From Isoetes taiwanensis (lineage: Eukaryota > Streptophyta > Lycopodiopsida > Isoetales > Isoetaceae): a stretch of DNA of 64,000 nt. The position numbers and the translations under genes were made by a program. Location of the stretch: NCBI GenBank assembly GCA_021234155.1, contig JAJEKV010000011.1, positions 10,023,712 to 10,087,711 of the forward strand, given 5' to 3'. Under the pieces are notes generated by a model. It made no database searches, was not told where the DNA came from, and saw nothing but the letters and a program-made list of their open reading frames with translations. Shown here piece by piece: positions 11,473 through 23,852 of this stretch. The first letter of the stretch is position 1; each line of letters starts with the position of its first letter.

Positions 11473-12120
11473 ATGGCAGCTTACCAGCCGGAAATTCAAG
11501 AGGTCAAGCTCTGGCACGACAAACGGGAGCGTGAAATGTATGAAAATTTTGCAGATCTGTTTGCTATCATTAGAACCACAGAAAAGCTTGAGAAAGCTTA
11601 TGTTAGGGATGCAATTACGCCCAAGGAATATGAGCCTGCTTGTACTAAGTTAATCGCCCAATTTAGAACCCTGAAAACCGCTTTAAAAGATGTTGTCCCT
11701 GATGTCGAGCGATTTATGGCTGCGTACAAAATGGATTGCCCTGCTGCTCTCAATCGTTTGTTAATTTCTGGAATTCCTGCTACAGTGGAGCACAAGGCAG
11801 CATCTTCTGGAGACACTGGCACCGCGGCTGCGGTAGCAGAATGTGTTCAGCATTACATCACTGCCATGGATTCTTTGAAGTTGAATATGGTTGCTGTGGA
11901 TCAAATTCATCCCCTTCTTCTGGATTTGTATTCTTCCCTAGGTCGTGTTCCGCAGCTCTCGCCGGACTTTGAAGGCAAGCTAAAGACAAAGGATTGGATA
12001 GCACGGCTGAACCAGATGAGTGCTGCTGATGAACTTACTGAGCAACAATCCAGGCAGCTCTTGTTTGATCTCGATTCTTCTTACAATGCTTTTATTCATT
12101 CTTTGCCAAAGGCTTCTTAA
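11473..12120 (+). CDS. VPS28: VPS28, ESCRT-I subunit
   Basis: A single 215-codon exon encodes a complete VPS28 homologue, close to the usual plant length of about 210 residues. The N-terminal domain (about residues 1-105) opens with EVKLWHDKREREMYENFADLF; in this family it binds VPS23 and VPS37 in the ESCRT-I core. The C-terminal four-helix domain (about 120-210: AECVQHYITAMDSLKL, LLLDLYSSL, LFDLDSSYNAF) recruits ESCRT-II and downstream factors. ESCRT-I acts on endosomes, sorting ubiquitinated membrane cargo into multivesicular bodies. The first ATG is used because no in-frame upstream Met exists and the N-terminus matches the family. No frameshift or stop is seen. Its partner VPS23/ELC is encoded at 48.1 kb on the same strand. 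Confidence 0.96.
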   Translation: MAAYQPEIQEVKLWHDKREREMYENFADLFAIIRTTEKLEKAYVRDAITPKEYEPACTKLIAQFRTLKTALKDVVPDVERFMAAYKMDCPAALNRLLISGIPATVEHKAASSGDTGTAAAVAECVQHYITAMDSLKLNMVAVDQIHPLLLDLYSSLGRVPQLSPDFEGKLKTKDWIARLNQMSAADELTEQQSRQLLFDLDSSYNAFIHSLPKAS

Positions 12121-13500
12121 AGAAGGTATGTTATGCATTAGACTTGGAGACTATGATTAAAGGATATGGTTAACAAGGTGCCTTAGAGATTAGAAGGATG
12201 GATATGTTAATTCTTAATGGCATTCTTAGTGCATACTCTTGCTTTTAAAGTTTTACCTTGAATGATTTACTTGCAGGCACATTTTGCACGGGTTTACCGT
12301 AATCAAATGTTGAACATATGCAGGATGCTAGTTAAACTGTTGCTCAGATTATTTGGCATTCTGCTAAAAAAGTATGTCCCGTCTTCCAGGTACAGTATAG
12401 GAGAAGATACAATATGTACAAATTGTGCTTGAACAATTTTTTGTATACTTTGTTTTTTAGTGTACATATTACTGGAAATAAAGACATTTCACATACTCTC
12501 ATTGAGCTACGCATGTTGGTTGTCATTGCTTGTTTTATTTGAACATTTTAGTAGTTTTAGAGGTACTCAAGTTTACAGTTCCAACTCAGTTGGTATTTAA
12601 TCTGTTCTCTGATGGTCAGCTACAAATGAGTTGGTGAAATTACCAATGATCAGAGGAGGAAATAAGTTGTTTATATATGATGGTAGGTGAAGTAGATTGC
12701 ACCATTTGGGAGTCTATTTTTTTTTCGCTAAGCTCATTGTTTGGGAGAGACCCTGTTATTTACTATGCCGTTTCTGCGTCACAATTTGAAGAATATTGGT
12801 ACTCTCTCTATAAATAATTAATTCCGTCTCACATTCATTTTCAAGACGGCATTCCCTCATTGTATTTTCAAGCCCTGGAACACCGAAAATCAAAATGTTT
12901 TGAAGTAACAAGAGAAGCAGGTCTTAACGTATCACTCCAGATTTTGAAAAAAGTTGATTGTGAACGACAATTTCTTGAAACTTGTTAAACAAATTCGTCA
13001 GCAAAATGGGATTCAGCGAGGTGGTTGTGTTCTATAAATGTTTGCATGGCTTGCATAAAGTATCTTCATGGCTTCAAGTTTCTTCTACCTGCGTGTTAAT
13101 TGTTCAAAAATGGCATGGTGAACAGTGTCAATTCAATGCTGCAAAGATTGACTTTCAAGGTAAGTTTCAAATTTATCATCAATAACAATTGTGCGTGCTT
13201 TTTCTTTAACTGGCAGGTTTGCTTATCGCATCCATCGGTCGCTAATCATGGCTTAACTTTGAGGCGTCATCAGCTGTGGCCGCCCTTTGCCACCCTTTTA
13301 CTGCAAAAAACTGCCCAATCACCAAGGGGATTGTCTTGTGCCAATCTAATCCAATAGCACACAATAAAACATGGAGAATAATAGATTGGCATAAGTTATA
13401 GCCACATCACTATAGTGGAGTCTAATCCACTCCTCTTTTGATGATTGGCTTAACACAATCCCTTGGTTTCTCAAGTTAAAACTTAGGAACAGAGATAGAG
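12121..13500. other. VPS28 3' flank, no further gene
   Basis: Probable 3' UTR followed by AT-rich sequence. Nothing coding is recognisable. Confidence 0.5.
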
Positions 13501-13504
13501 ATGG

Positions 13505-13632
13505 ACCTCCTCTTAATTATTGGGTAATGTACTAAATAAGAAGCCACAACCATGTATTTTTGGCTTGCACCTCCTCTTAATTATTGGGTAATGTACTAAA
13601 TAAGAAGCCACAACCATGTACTTTTGGGTTTT
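13505..13632. repeat. Two 64-bp tandem units
   Basis: ACCTCCTCTTAATTATTGGG begins units at 13505 and 13569; the copies are nearly identical through CCACAACCATGTA. Confidence 0.9.
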
Positions 13633-13697
13633 AGGGAGGTGGGTTGGTGGTATATTCCATTTGATGCTGCATGATGTGCCACTCATATTAAAAAGTG

Positions 13698-13800
13698 GAG
13701 CCGCATTAATCAGCATTAATCAACATTAGTAAGGGGCTGCCGCATTAGTCAACATCAGTAAGGGGCCCCATTAGTTAGCGTCAGTAAGGGGTTCCATTGG
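13698..13800. repeat. Short imperfect tandem repeats
   Basis: The phrase CATTAGT(C/T)A(A/G)C(A/G)TCAGTAAGGGG or a close variant is repeated about three times. Confidence 0.65.
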
Positions 13801-16800
13801 TATCAGGGTTCCTTGCTTGGTCCGGCAAAGTCCGAGGAAGTCCATCAAACCTCCGGACAAAATCGAAAATTTGCATGCTGTCCACACATTTGTCGGAAGC
13901 CCTTCCGAACAAAATGTTGTGTTAAAAGGAAAACTGTCGACGGGAAAAAAAGGAGGCGGAAAATTAGCAACGCAATTTGCAAACGTCCGGAAAAGCATAG
14001 AGTACATGTCAAGGGTTTTTTTTTTACCTAAGGGTATTTTCGTTTCGTTGGACGGAGGAGGGCGGCGGCCATATCCGATTCGGCCAGCCCATCCCATCAA
14101 TATTTATGGCTTTTCTTCTTCTTCGGCTTCCACCCTGCAATAAGATCCGCCAGCTGCTCAGCCATCAGTCATGAAGGCCCTTGAAATGTTGAATCCTTTT
14201 GTCTTAAAGTATTTAAAATGATGAGTATTGAGTATTTAGAATGATGAGCTTTGTCGATCCACTGTATCTGATTTTTCTATATTGGTGTGCAGATCTGATT
14301 AATGAAAATTAATTTTGATTTTCGGCTGAAACATATGCTGCAGGAAATTTTCTGGTACCCATTAAGATTGTAGGAAATTGTAGGATAACTTTTGTGATTA
14401 GCAGGCTGATTTGAGAATTGTAGGAAATTTGCTTGTTGTTTTTAAAAAGTTTGCTGAACCAAGGTTCTTTGGCAAAGGACGTTGCTTTTTTTTGGGTTGC
14501 CCCTAGGGGGGCAAACCCTTGTTTATGTGGGCTTTTGGCATATCCTAGGTATATGCTGGAATATACCTAGGATATGCTGTGACTGCTAAAAACCTACTCT
14601 TACCTGTAAATGTTAGGTCGCCATTGTTGATGTGCGGCTGGTGTGGGAACTGGTTAACCGGCACATATCGAGCAGAGGAGAAATAGCGGATGAATGCAGG
14701 ATTAGGATGAGTAGGAAGGGGGAGTCGTCAACACACAGAAGCTTTGGGCATGGCGTCATGCACCAGAGGCATTTCTGCAGATTCGACCCAATGTTTATCT
14801 GGTGGCAGAGGCAAAAATGTGGATGGTAAGTGAGTGCCAAGGAATTCCGGCATTGCAAAAACCTGCTGATAAATCTCATGTCCAGACATTTTGGGAAGAC
14901 GTCTCGAAGTAGCCGGATTAGGTAAGTTCTGCCATTTTTTGTTCTATCAGATATCCAATCACTCATATCAGATATGTCTTATGCGGGGAGCGAGTGCCTA
15001 GGTTATGAGATGGTTGCAAGCCATAAGAAAGCGATGTTATTACGCTAATTTGTCTTTGGAGCAAAAGCGGGGGATCCATCTTGCTTTGTTCAACAGAGTT
15101 TTCTTGGTTCAGGCTTGCTTTGTCTAATCCATTCTTGATTGCACATGGTGGATCTAGGATTAGCCTGCATCATTGGACAACGAATCCAAAGCCTGCACTT
15201 TTTTCGTTATCCCATTTTACTCTACGTATTAATTTCCTAATATTGCGGATATGGCATGTTGAGCAGCCCTTGACTCATGAAGAAGCAATCATTTCATTCT
15301 TTTAAAAGATAGTTTTACCCAAGGCGAGGATGGATATATTGGACTAGCTCAATATATCAAGTAGCAGCTTAGTTCAGCTTTGTGTAATGCTGGACATTAC
15401 GCAGAGACACAGCTTTTATGCTGGATGGGGTTCCTGGCGCCACACATGACAAAAGAAAAAAGAAACAAGCAAAGTAGGCAGTATCTTTTGGATCTTTAGA
15501 CTCCTTGGTGTTTCTACAAATTTGTTGCCTAATTTGTGTTTTCTGTGTCATTGCAGATCCAGCATCGACCAAAACGGAAGTGTGAAGATTTTTGACGATA
15601 ATGCTTCTCACCGCTTTAGGTAAACTCTTTGTGTGGATGTGTGGCTATAAACTCTGAGGCAGATTGTGCATTGGAAGTGCAGTAGTTACCAAGCCATTAG
15701 ATTGGCATGTGCCTGGGAAAAAACTAGTTTGCATGCCTACGTTCAATGCAACCTAATGTACATTTGTCGGCGGCTTCACCGGTGGAATTATCGAGGACAC
15801 GTCTTCATATTATTTCTTTGAAATTGTCTATGAAATAGGGGCTAGCTATGGACGGTGCCATCTCTGTATTTTGGAAGTGCAAATCTAGTTTTTTCTATTG
15901 CTCAAGTTCCAAAATATTTTGATGTAGTTGCTTGGAACAGCCATTTCTCCAGATCCAATTTTGCTTCTCGATGAGCAAAATCGCATCTTTGTGGTCCAAC
16001 TTGGCCTTCAAAAAAAATCTCCGAACTTGCATAATGGGCATTGCATATTGTTATGGCATATTGTTATTGCATATTGTTATTGTGCAATGGACATGCAATT
16101 ATTTGGATTTAGAAAATTCTCGCGGGTTATACTTTGTTAACAAGGCTATCATGCAAATATGGAGGTGCTTTGTTTGAAAACAATGACCTGCGCTCTGTAA
16201 CTTTTTTGAAACAATGAGTTGCACAGCTCGGATTCTTCTGATGTGTAACAGATTAAATTCAGTAAGTAATATTTTGGTATTTCATGCTTTGTTTTTCTAT
16301 AGTCTTCAATTGCAGTTAATTGTAGGAAGTAGAGATGTATATTGCATTTGTATATGAATGAACAAAAGAAATGTGTGTGGTTAGATCTTTGTGTCATTTT
16401 GCAAACCGCTTGAAAGGGCTCTCTTCAACATGGACCAATGGCTGAGAAGATAAAGTTTCTTTTTGCTTATTGTATTCAGTATATTTCAGATAATTACTTT
16501 CTGCTTATTCCATATTCATGTTTCCTTCATTTATTTAATTATTTGGATGTACATGCATGTTTGTTGCTCTCAAAATTAAATCCATCTGAACATACAATTC
16601 TTTCACAAGTCTGCATCAAGTTGGAGCAAAATAAATCTATCTGCATCATGCAATGCTGGATATGAGCATGTGAGACTTTGGAATATGACCTCAAGGTACA
16701 TTTCTTTAGGTGAGGACACGGACGATTCTTCAGGTGTTATTATTTGATTTTTAAGTTTTCAAGGGTTGGATATGATGTTTGCTGTTGTGATAGATGTTTC

Positions 16801-16866
16801 TAACAATGTATTGAAGGGAGCGTTTTTAAGTTTGATGTGTACTTTCTCTTTTGCAGCTTGATGATT
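13801..16866. other. No gene that can be supported
   Basis: Possible exon-like frames at 14606-14824 and 15554-15619 have donor or acceptor dinucleotides, but they resemble no family I recognise and do not join into one frame. Confidence 0.4.
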
Positions 16867-18313
16867 AATATGTAGCACAATAACAGGGGGTTACTTTTAG
16901 ATTTTTATACGCTTTTTCACATGGTTTTTCTATGATTTCGTTGTTGTATTCGTTGAGGTGTACTAAATAGTATTTCTAGAGTGCACCCTTTATGGGCCGT
17001 TGATTTTCGTTGGTTGGAACAATCCGAGGGTTGTTGTCTTCCTCTGCATGTGTTTGTGCATGAACACTGCGCATGTGTATGCATGTGCATGTGCATGTGT
17101 GTGCATGTGCATGTGTGTGCATGTGCATGTGTATTGTGCATGTGCATGTGCAAGTGCAAGTGCATGTGCATGTGTGCATGTGTGTGCATGTGTGCATATG
17201 CATGTGTACTTGCCCTCTTGGATTCTTATTGCCGGAGTGGATTTTACTACCACGAGATGGATTTTTTGCTCACACTTACAAAGGTATTTGTTTTTTAATG
17301 TTTCTTCAGTTAGCATAATGTTTTTTTTTACAAGGTATTGGTTTCCTGATTCTACAATGTAGTGCTGCAAAACCCCCTTTTGTTTCCTTCCTAAGATTTG
17401 CTGCAGATTCAAGTTTAGGCCCTCTGTTTGCTTCCAACTCTTGGATATTCCTGGCTGTCGGATTGTTCATAGCAGCCAGCCTTTAGCTTCAATCAACAAG
17501 CAGATTCTTATGCACACAACAGGCGGATTATTCTACGCCCTTTTTCATGTCACGCAGATCAGTCAAACAGTGGCCACAAGAATGCATTTATATTGTAGGT
17601 TTGCAACTTTAATCGAACCATAAGCTGAATCATGCATTACCTTTAAGCTAGAGATGGAACATCCAAAATCATATGGATTGATAAACAATGGTGTCATTGT
17701 GAAAGAGAAATAGTTGTAGCGGAATTAACAATATGTAGCATAATAACAGGGGATTTTCTTTGTGTTGCAAACTTTATGACTTTCAGAATAATGAGATCAA
17801 TCTGCTCTATCTTTATGGTAACTTTTACTTATGTTCTATTTGTTTTATTGTGATCAACTTCAAAAGCTACAGGTGATGAAAGCCTCAAATGAATTCTAGT
17901 TTTTTCCTGGTTTGAATTCTAAAATTTTTGTCACATCGAGGGGGAGGACGTCCCTAAGGCCCCGAAGGGGCCAAAAATTTTTTTTTTGCAACACAAACCA
18001 TTAACATCTAACATATAAAAATTAAATCCCCCAACACATAACAACCAACACATAACAACCATTGACATTAACAACCAACACATAACTATCATTGACATTA
18101 ATTAACACAACCATTGGGTCCAACACATTTAAATTAAAATCCCCCTTAAACCCCCTTTGGTTTGCGTGCATATTCACACGGGGGGTGACTTCGGGCAACG
18201 AGAGCTGTTGGATAGGTATATTCACCCCTTATTCCTTAATCTATACCGTACGTAAAGTTCCTCGTTTGTGGGGTATGCAAGTACAAAATTTGCTATACTG
18301 TATAACAAGATTC
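16867..18313 (+). repeat. Direct segmental duplication, copy A
   Basis: About 1.45 kb is repeated, nearly identical, at 19276-20744. It begins with AATATGTAGCA, includes a GTGCAT-type tract, a TC-rich middle, the GC hairpin GGCCCCGAAGGGGCC and the left half of a foldback element, and ends at about ATAACAAGATTC. No gene is encoded. Confidence 0.9.
17078..17210 (+). repeat. Hexanucleotide tract (GTGCAT)n, short allele
   Basis: GTGCAT and GTGTGCAT units with only two AAGTGC units. The His/Cys/Thr-rich open frames on both strands are products of this repeat. Confidence 0.95.
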
Positions 18314-18490
18314 GCAAAATACTATAAGATTTCACGCGGAATACTATATGGTGTTGATTTCATACGTGCAAAATACAATTATGTGGGCTCTCGCTGCCCT
18401 ACGTCACCCCCCGTGTGAATATGCACGCAAACCAAAGGGGGTTTAAGGGGGATTTTAATTTAAATGTGTTGGACCCAATGGTTGTGTTAA
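17952..18490. mobile_element. Foldback element, copy 2
   Basis: Inverted arms run from about 18102 and end at 18490, with the core GTGCATATTCACACGG on each side. The GC hairpin GGCCCCGAAGGGGCC and an A/T run lie on the left side. The interior matches copies 1 and 3. Confidence 0.85.
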
Positions 18491-19275
18491 TGGTTGTGTT
18501 GCTGTGGCTGTGCTTTCTCATGTCATTAGAGAATGTGTTTTGCAATTTGTTATCATTCTTAACTTACCAGAGGTAAGACTGTTAAAATATTGTGCCGAGC
18601 TTCCTCCAGCTGGAAATATTTCTCTAGGATTTGGTAGTCTGCTCAAGAAAGGCAACAATAATAGAAGCAACTCTGAGCCTGTCTATGCATTTCAAATAAT
18701 TCATATCAATAACCTACTGTTAATTGTGGAAAACTGGAAAAAGAGAATTTAAAATTTTGATAACCCATTGCAAACTTTAGCCTATTGCATCCTTTACAAT
18801 GAATCAAATTTCTCTGCATTATCTGCATAAAATAGCCAAGTAAAGCTGGATGAAGAGACTGTACATTTCATTACTACAAGGTTGACAAGATTGTTTTTCA
18901 ATTTAACCCATCTACAATAGAGAACATTTTTTTTACATGATCTGGCCTTTTTTGGAGTCTTTTTTAGGAGCAACCCATCTACAATAATGAACATACACGC
19001 TACACGAGGCTTTATGGAACCTTGGAGCCTTTGTGTTAATACAACTAAGAATTTGAGAAAATTAGGGAACTTTTGCATGGAATCCACTTCATAGTGAACA
19101 ACTCTATTTTATAATTCAAATTTGCTAACTTCTATTTTACCCTTATTATTTATGGTCAGGGACAGTCTTTTGTGATGATTTGTCATATGTTTTCATGTTC
19201 TTATTTGTCACAACATTGAATTTGTTGGTGGCTTCTCTTGCCTTGAAGGTCAATATTAGATAAACCACAATAATA
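18491..19275. other. Spacer between the two segmental copies
   Basis: No gene or RNA is seen. The phrase AACCCATCTACAATA occurs twice (about 18905 and 18972). Confidence 0.5.
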
Positions 19276-19479
19276 AATATGTAGCATAATAACAGGGGGT
19301 TACTTTTAGATTTTTATACGCTTTTTCACATGGTTTTTCTATGATTTCATTGTTGTATTCGTTGAGGTGTACTAAATAGTATTTCTAGAGTGCACCATTT
19401 ATGGGCCGTTGATTTTCGTTGGTGGGAACAATCCGAGGGTTGTCTTTCTCTGCATGTGTTTGTGCATGAACACTGCGCA

Positions 19480-19645
19480 TGTGTATGCATGTGCATGTGC
19501 ACATGCATGTGCATGTGTGTGCATGTGCATGTGTATTGTGCATGTGCAAGTGCAAGTGCAAGTGCAAGTGCAAGTGCAAGTGCAAGTGCAAGTGCAAGTG
19601 CATGTGCATGTGTGCATGTATGTGCATGTGTGCATATGCATGTGT
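19480..19645 (+). repeat. Hexanucleotide tract with expanded (AAGTGC)n
   Basis: The same position in copy B carries about nine AAGTGC units in a row (about 19545-19600), flanked by GTGCAT units. Confidence 0.95.
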
Positions 19646-20382
19646 ACTTGCCCTCTTGGATTCTTATTGCCGGAGTGGATTTTACTACCACGAGATGGAT
19701 TTTTTGCTCACACTTACAAAGGTATTTGTTTTTTAATGTTTCTTCAGTTAGCATAATGTTTTTTTTTACAAGGTATTGGTTTCCTGATTCTACAATGTAG
19801 TGCTGCAAAACCCCCTTTTGTTTCCTTCCTAAGATTTGCTGCAGATTCAAGTTTAGGCCCTCTATTTGCTTCCAACTCTTGGATATTTCTGGCTGCCGGA
19901 TTGTTCATAGTAGCCAGCCTTTAGCTTCAATCAACAAATGGATTCTTATGCACACAACAGGCGGATTATTCCACGCCCTTTTCCATGTCACGTAGATAAG
20001 TCAAACAGTGGCCACAAGAATGCATTTATATTGTAGGTTTGGAACTTTAATCAAACCGTAAGGTGAATCATGCATTAGCTTTCTAGAGATGGAGCATCCA
20101 AAATCATATGGATTGATAAACAATGGTGTCATTGTGAAAGAGAAATAGTTGTAGCGGAAGTAACAATATGTAGCATAATAACAGGGGGTTTTCTTTGTGT
20201 TGCAAACTTTATGACTTTCAGAATAAGGGATCAATCTGCTCTATCTTTATGGTAAATTTTACTTATGTTCTATTTGTTTTATTGTGATCAAATTCAAAAG
20301 CTACAGGTGATGAAAGCCTCAAATGAATTCTAGTTTTTTTCTGGTTTGAATTCTAAAGTTTTTGTCACACCGGGGGGGGGCG

Positions 20383-20744
20383 TCCCTAAGGCCCCGAAGG
20401 GGCCAAAAAGTTTTTTTTGCAACACAAACCATTAACATCCAACATATAAAAATTAAATCCCCCAACACATAACAACCAACACATAACAACCATTGACATT
20501 AACAATCAACACATAACTACCATTGACATTAATTAACACAACCATTGGGTCCAACACATTTAAATTAAAATCCCCCTTAAACCCCCTTTGGTTTGGGTGC
20601 ATATTCACACGGGGGGTGACTCCGGGCAACGAGAGCTGTTGGATAGGTATATTCGCCCCTTATTCCTTAATCTATACCGTACATAAAGTTCCTCGTTTGT
20701 GGGGTATGCAAGAACAAAATTTGCTATACTGTATAACAAGATTC
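20383..20744. mobile_element. Foldback element, copy 3, right arm missing
   Basis: The left hairpin, left arm and half of the interior are present; the sequence stops at the end of segmental copy B. Confidence 0.85.
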
Positions 20745-21382
20745 ACCTCATCATTGATTTAAACATTTTTAGTATGAGGAGGAAGCATGAGGAGGAAGCA
20801 GGACATCACTGTCAAGATTATTGTTTGTGTCTGTAGTTTGTAGTTTAACAATGGTTATTTTCACTCATTCTCTTCGAATTTTCTTCGAGGGATATATGGC
20901 TGTACTTAAATTTGTTCTAGTTTCCGAAAGCCATTTATGGTGTTGCAAAAACTTAGCATTTTTGGGAGGAAAGAAATGCCTCACACGTAAGTGAAGCAGG
21001 TTGAAGAAGGATGAACGCTTATTCAATTTAGCTTGCATTGCGATGCGCCATCAACCGACCTTTAAGCTTTTACATCATTATGTATTCCTAGTTGATTTAA
21101 AAGTGCGGAGATGCCACTACTACAATGTGAAGATGTATATGGTAGTGAATTATGATGTGCTATTTATAGGACATTTTAAAAATTTAGAATAGAATAGAAC
21201 CATTATGATCTATCGTTAGTGAATTTAGATGCATTTGAACATGTTTTCTCTACTTTTGATACAAAATGTTCTATTAGGCATGGGTCCTTGAAAGACATTT
21301 CACATGAAGAGCAATGCTGTCAAGTTGCTAAGGAAATAATGGGATGCTTTGCTTTCAGCTTTCAAAACTACCCCTTGAGTGT

Positions 21383-21525
21383 AATATGTAGCATAATAAC
21401 AGGGGGTTTTCTTTGTATTTTTGTACGCTTTTCACAAAAGTTTTCCTAAGATTTTATGGCGTATTCGAATAGATATACTAATGCGTACATCTAGAGTGCA
21501 CCATTTCTTAGTCGTTGATTTAGCT
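21383..21525 (+). repeat. Dispersed AATATGTAGCATAATAACAGGG repeat, lone copy
   Basis: About 145 bp matching the first part of both segmental copies: ATGTAGCATAATAACAGGGG, TACGCTTTTCAC, CTAGAGTGCACC and a GTTGATTT end. The downstream sequence differs, so this block is a shared element terminus or a separate small repeat. Confidence 0.75.
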
Positions 21526-22324
21526 TTTTTTTTGTCAATGGTTCAACATCAAGGGCTCACAACAAAAGCCCTCTTTTTATTTTTATTTTAGGGCTGAACA
21601 TGCAAGCCTCGTGGATGCACGAAACAGGGCTTGCATGGGAACTTCTCGAGTGCGAGCTTGAACTGGCCCCTAAGACATCTCCTAAGAGCTTTAAGCTTAG
21701 GAAAGAAACTTGGAATGGCCGGACTTAAACGATCAGTGTTTCCAGGTTTCGAGGGGTAAAACAATCGTTTTGGGCCGAAATTGCAGAACAGCTTCTACTT
21801 TCGAAAAACTAAAAGTCCAATAGGGTTTAACAGTGATGGCGCGACCTGTTCTTCGAGTCCGTCCTGCCAGATGAGGGCTTCCAACGGCCTGTCCAGATTG
21901 CTTGCCCCATTATTTCTATATGAAGCTCGCTGGTGTGGATTTTCACTTGGCATATTGTCCCAGGCTTCCTGATTCCGGTGAGTTTTCGAACCAATATTCA
22001 TTTCTTCCTGTGGTAGAATATGGATCACTAGCAGGCTTTGCGAATGAAGCTGGCGGAGTAGAAGGATTCTTATTAAGGAAGAGATTGCAGATCTCGATGC
22101 AGACCTAACAGAGACTTAGAAATCGGATTTGCAGGCTTATAAAGCGATAGCTTGTTCATGGCTTGCAGATGCCATTCTATATGAGATATGGATGAAGAAA
22201 AATGAGTCTGTTGTAAAACAAATATATTTTCCAGTGCTTCCATGGCCCGTAAATAAGGCTTTAGAAGACTATCACATTTCAAGCTTTTGATTCAGGGAAA
22301 ACACACCTCTATAGATTGCATTGC
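21526..22324. other. No gene seen
   Basis: Precedes the PPR relic and could include its former 5' UTR; nothing specific is supported. Confidence 0.4.
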
Positions 22325-23215
22325 ATGGATTTTGCTTCTATCATTCGTCAACGTGGTAACACTAAGGATTTGGAAGGAGGCAGAAGGGTTCAGAAGGATA
22401 TTGATAAGTATGGATATGGAAAAGTTAGGGTTTTGGGAAACCTTCTTGTAGAAATGTATCGTAGATCTGGAGCTTTGAAGGATGCTCAGGCAGTAGTCTC
22501 CTGGAATTCAATGTTAGCAGGATTTGCCCAGCAAGGGAGCATCCAAGAGGCCCGGAATATTTTTCATAAAATGCCTCTCCATGATCTAGTGTCATGGAAC
22601 TCCATAATTGCAGCATGTGCACAGAATGGACATGAGAATCAAGCACTTGAATTTTTTAGGCAAATGTAGCACTTGAATTTTTTAGGCAAATGTAGCTGGA
22701 GGGCATAGTCCCTGATAAAGTCACTTATGTGAGTGCTCTTGACGCTTGTGCTGCTATGATGGATCTGGTAACTGGAAAGAAGATCCATTGTTGCCATGGG
22801 TTTTGAAGGAGACCTTGTTGGAAATGCTCTGATTAACATGTATGGGAAGTGTGAAAGCATTGAAGATGCACAGTTAGTGTTCGATAAAATGCCTCATCAA
22901 GATGTAGTTACATCAACTGCCATGCTTGCAGCATATGCTTATTGTGGAGATGTTAATAATGCAAGATAATTGTTTGATGAAATGCATTATCGTGATGTTA
23001 TCTCCTGGACAAGTATGCTTGGAGCGTATGCTTGGAGCATATGTGCAGAATGGAAATAATAAGAAGGCTTTGGAGTTTTTCAATCAAATGAATGCTAAAG
23101 GGGTGAAACCAGATAAATATACTTTATGCGACTGTTTTGGATGCATGTGCCAATCTGGCAGCTCTAACAGATGGCTTGAACTGGCCCCTTTTCTGGCCTC
23201 ATGGTAATTTTTCTT
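22325..23215 (+). pseudogene. PLS-type pentatricopeptide repeat pseudogene
   Basis: The first 115 codons read as PPR motifs, including VVSWNSMLAGFAQQG, EARNIFHKMP and DLVSWNSIIAACAQNGHENQA. A 29-bp tandem duplication at about 22640-22695 repeats the end of one motif and brings in a stop. Downstream, further motifs (P-D-K-V-T-Y-V-S-A-L-D-A-C-A, G-V-K-P-D-K-Y-T) appear in changing frames with more stops and a second small duplication (about 23020-23045). PPR proteins of this class bind organelle RNA and direct C-to-U editing. This copy lacks an organelle-targeting leader and E/DYW domains and is dead. Confidence 0.88.
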
Positions 23216-23414
23216 TCTTTAACAGTGGTCCATGAAGCCATTGCAGAGAGTAATCACGTTTTACGTTTCGGAGTCTGTATGTCACACTTAATATTAGGAC
23301 ATTGAATGTTTTTAGCTCTATTACCATTTCCTATTATGATTCATATGCACTAAGGAATCTCCATGCACAGATATTTACATGCACAATATTACATGCACTA
23401 AGGAAACTCCATGC

Positions 23415-23852
23415 CAAAATTTTTTTTAGTTAACACAAACCATTAACACACAACTACCATTAACATTATTAACATAAACCATTGCATTTGACACATTTAA
23501 ATTAAAATCCCCCTTAAACCCCCTTTGGTTTGGGTGCATATTCACACGGGGGGTTACGTAGGGCAGCGAGAGCCCCAAAAAAATTACAATATATATGTAC
23601 AAAATTAACACCACTAAGTACATTCTCTCAAATCTTATAGTATTTTGCAAACTTTAATATAAAGTATACAAAAACTTGTACATGCATACCCCACAAACGA
23701 GGATCGCTATGTAGGGTCCAGATCTTGGAATAAAGGGCAAATATGCCCATCCGACAGCTCTCGTTGCCCGGAGTAACCCCCCGTGTGAATATGCACCCAA
23801 ACCAAAGGGGGTTTAAGGGGGATTTTAATTTAAATGTGTCAAATGCAATGGT
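23415..23852. mobile_element. Foldback element, copy 4 (opposite internal orientation)
   Basis: Arms from about 23478 and ending at 23852 share the GTGCATATTCACACGG core. The interior is the reverse complement of the other copies, with substitutions. A T-run lies at the left edge as in copies 2 and 3. Confidence 0.85.

Larger units (their letters stand above)
19276..20744 (+). repeat. Direct segmental duplication, copy B
   Basis: Copy of 16867-18313. It differs by a longer AAGTGC tract and scattered substitutions. It breaks off inside the foldback element, so the right half of that element is present only after copy A. Confidence 0.9.

Noticed and set aside
14606-14824. Exon-like frame ending in FDPMFIWWQRQKCGW before a GTAAGT donor
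   Set aside because: No recognisable family, an equally long open frame on the other strand, and no partner exon in phase.
16917-17412. Several overlapping frames of 75-140 codons rich in His, Thr, Cys or Ala on both strands
   Set aside because: They are translations of the GTGCAT hexanucleotide tract; a period of six leaves every frame open.
18092-18418. A 108-codon frame inside the foldback element
   Set aside because: Similar frames in other copies carry different stops, and the sequence is a palindromic non-coding element.
19347-19850. A 167-codon minus frame with Ala-Leu repeats and its overlapping partners
   Set aside because: Same cause: the expanded AAGTGC tract in segmental copy B.
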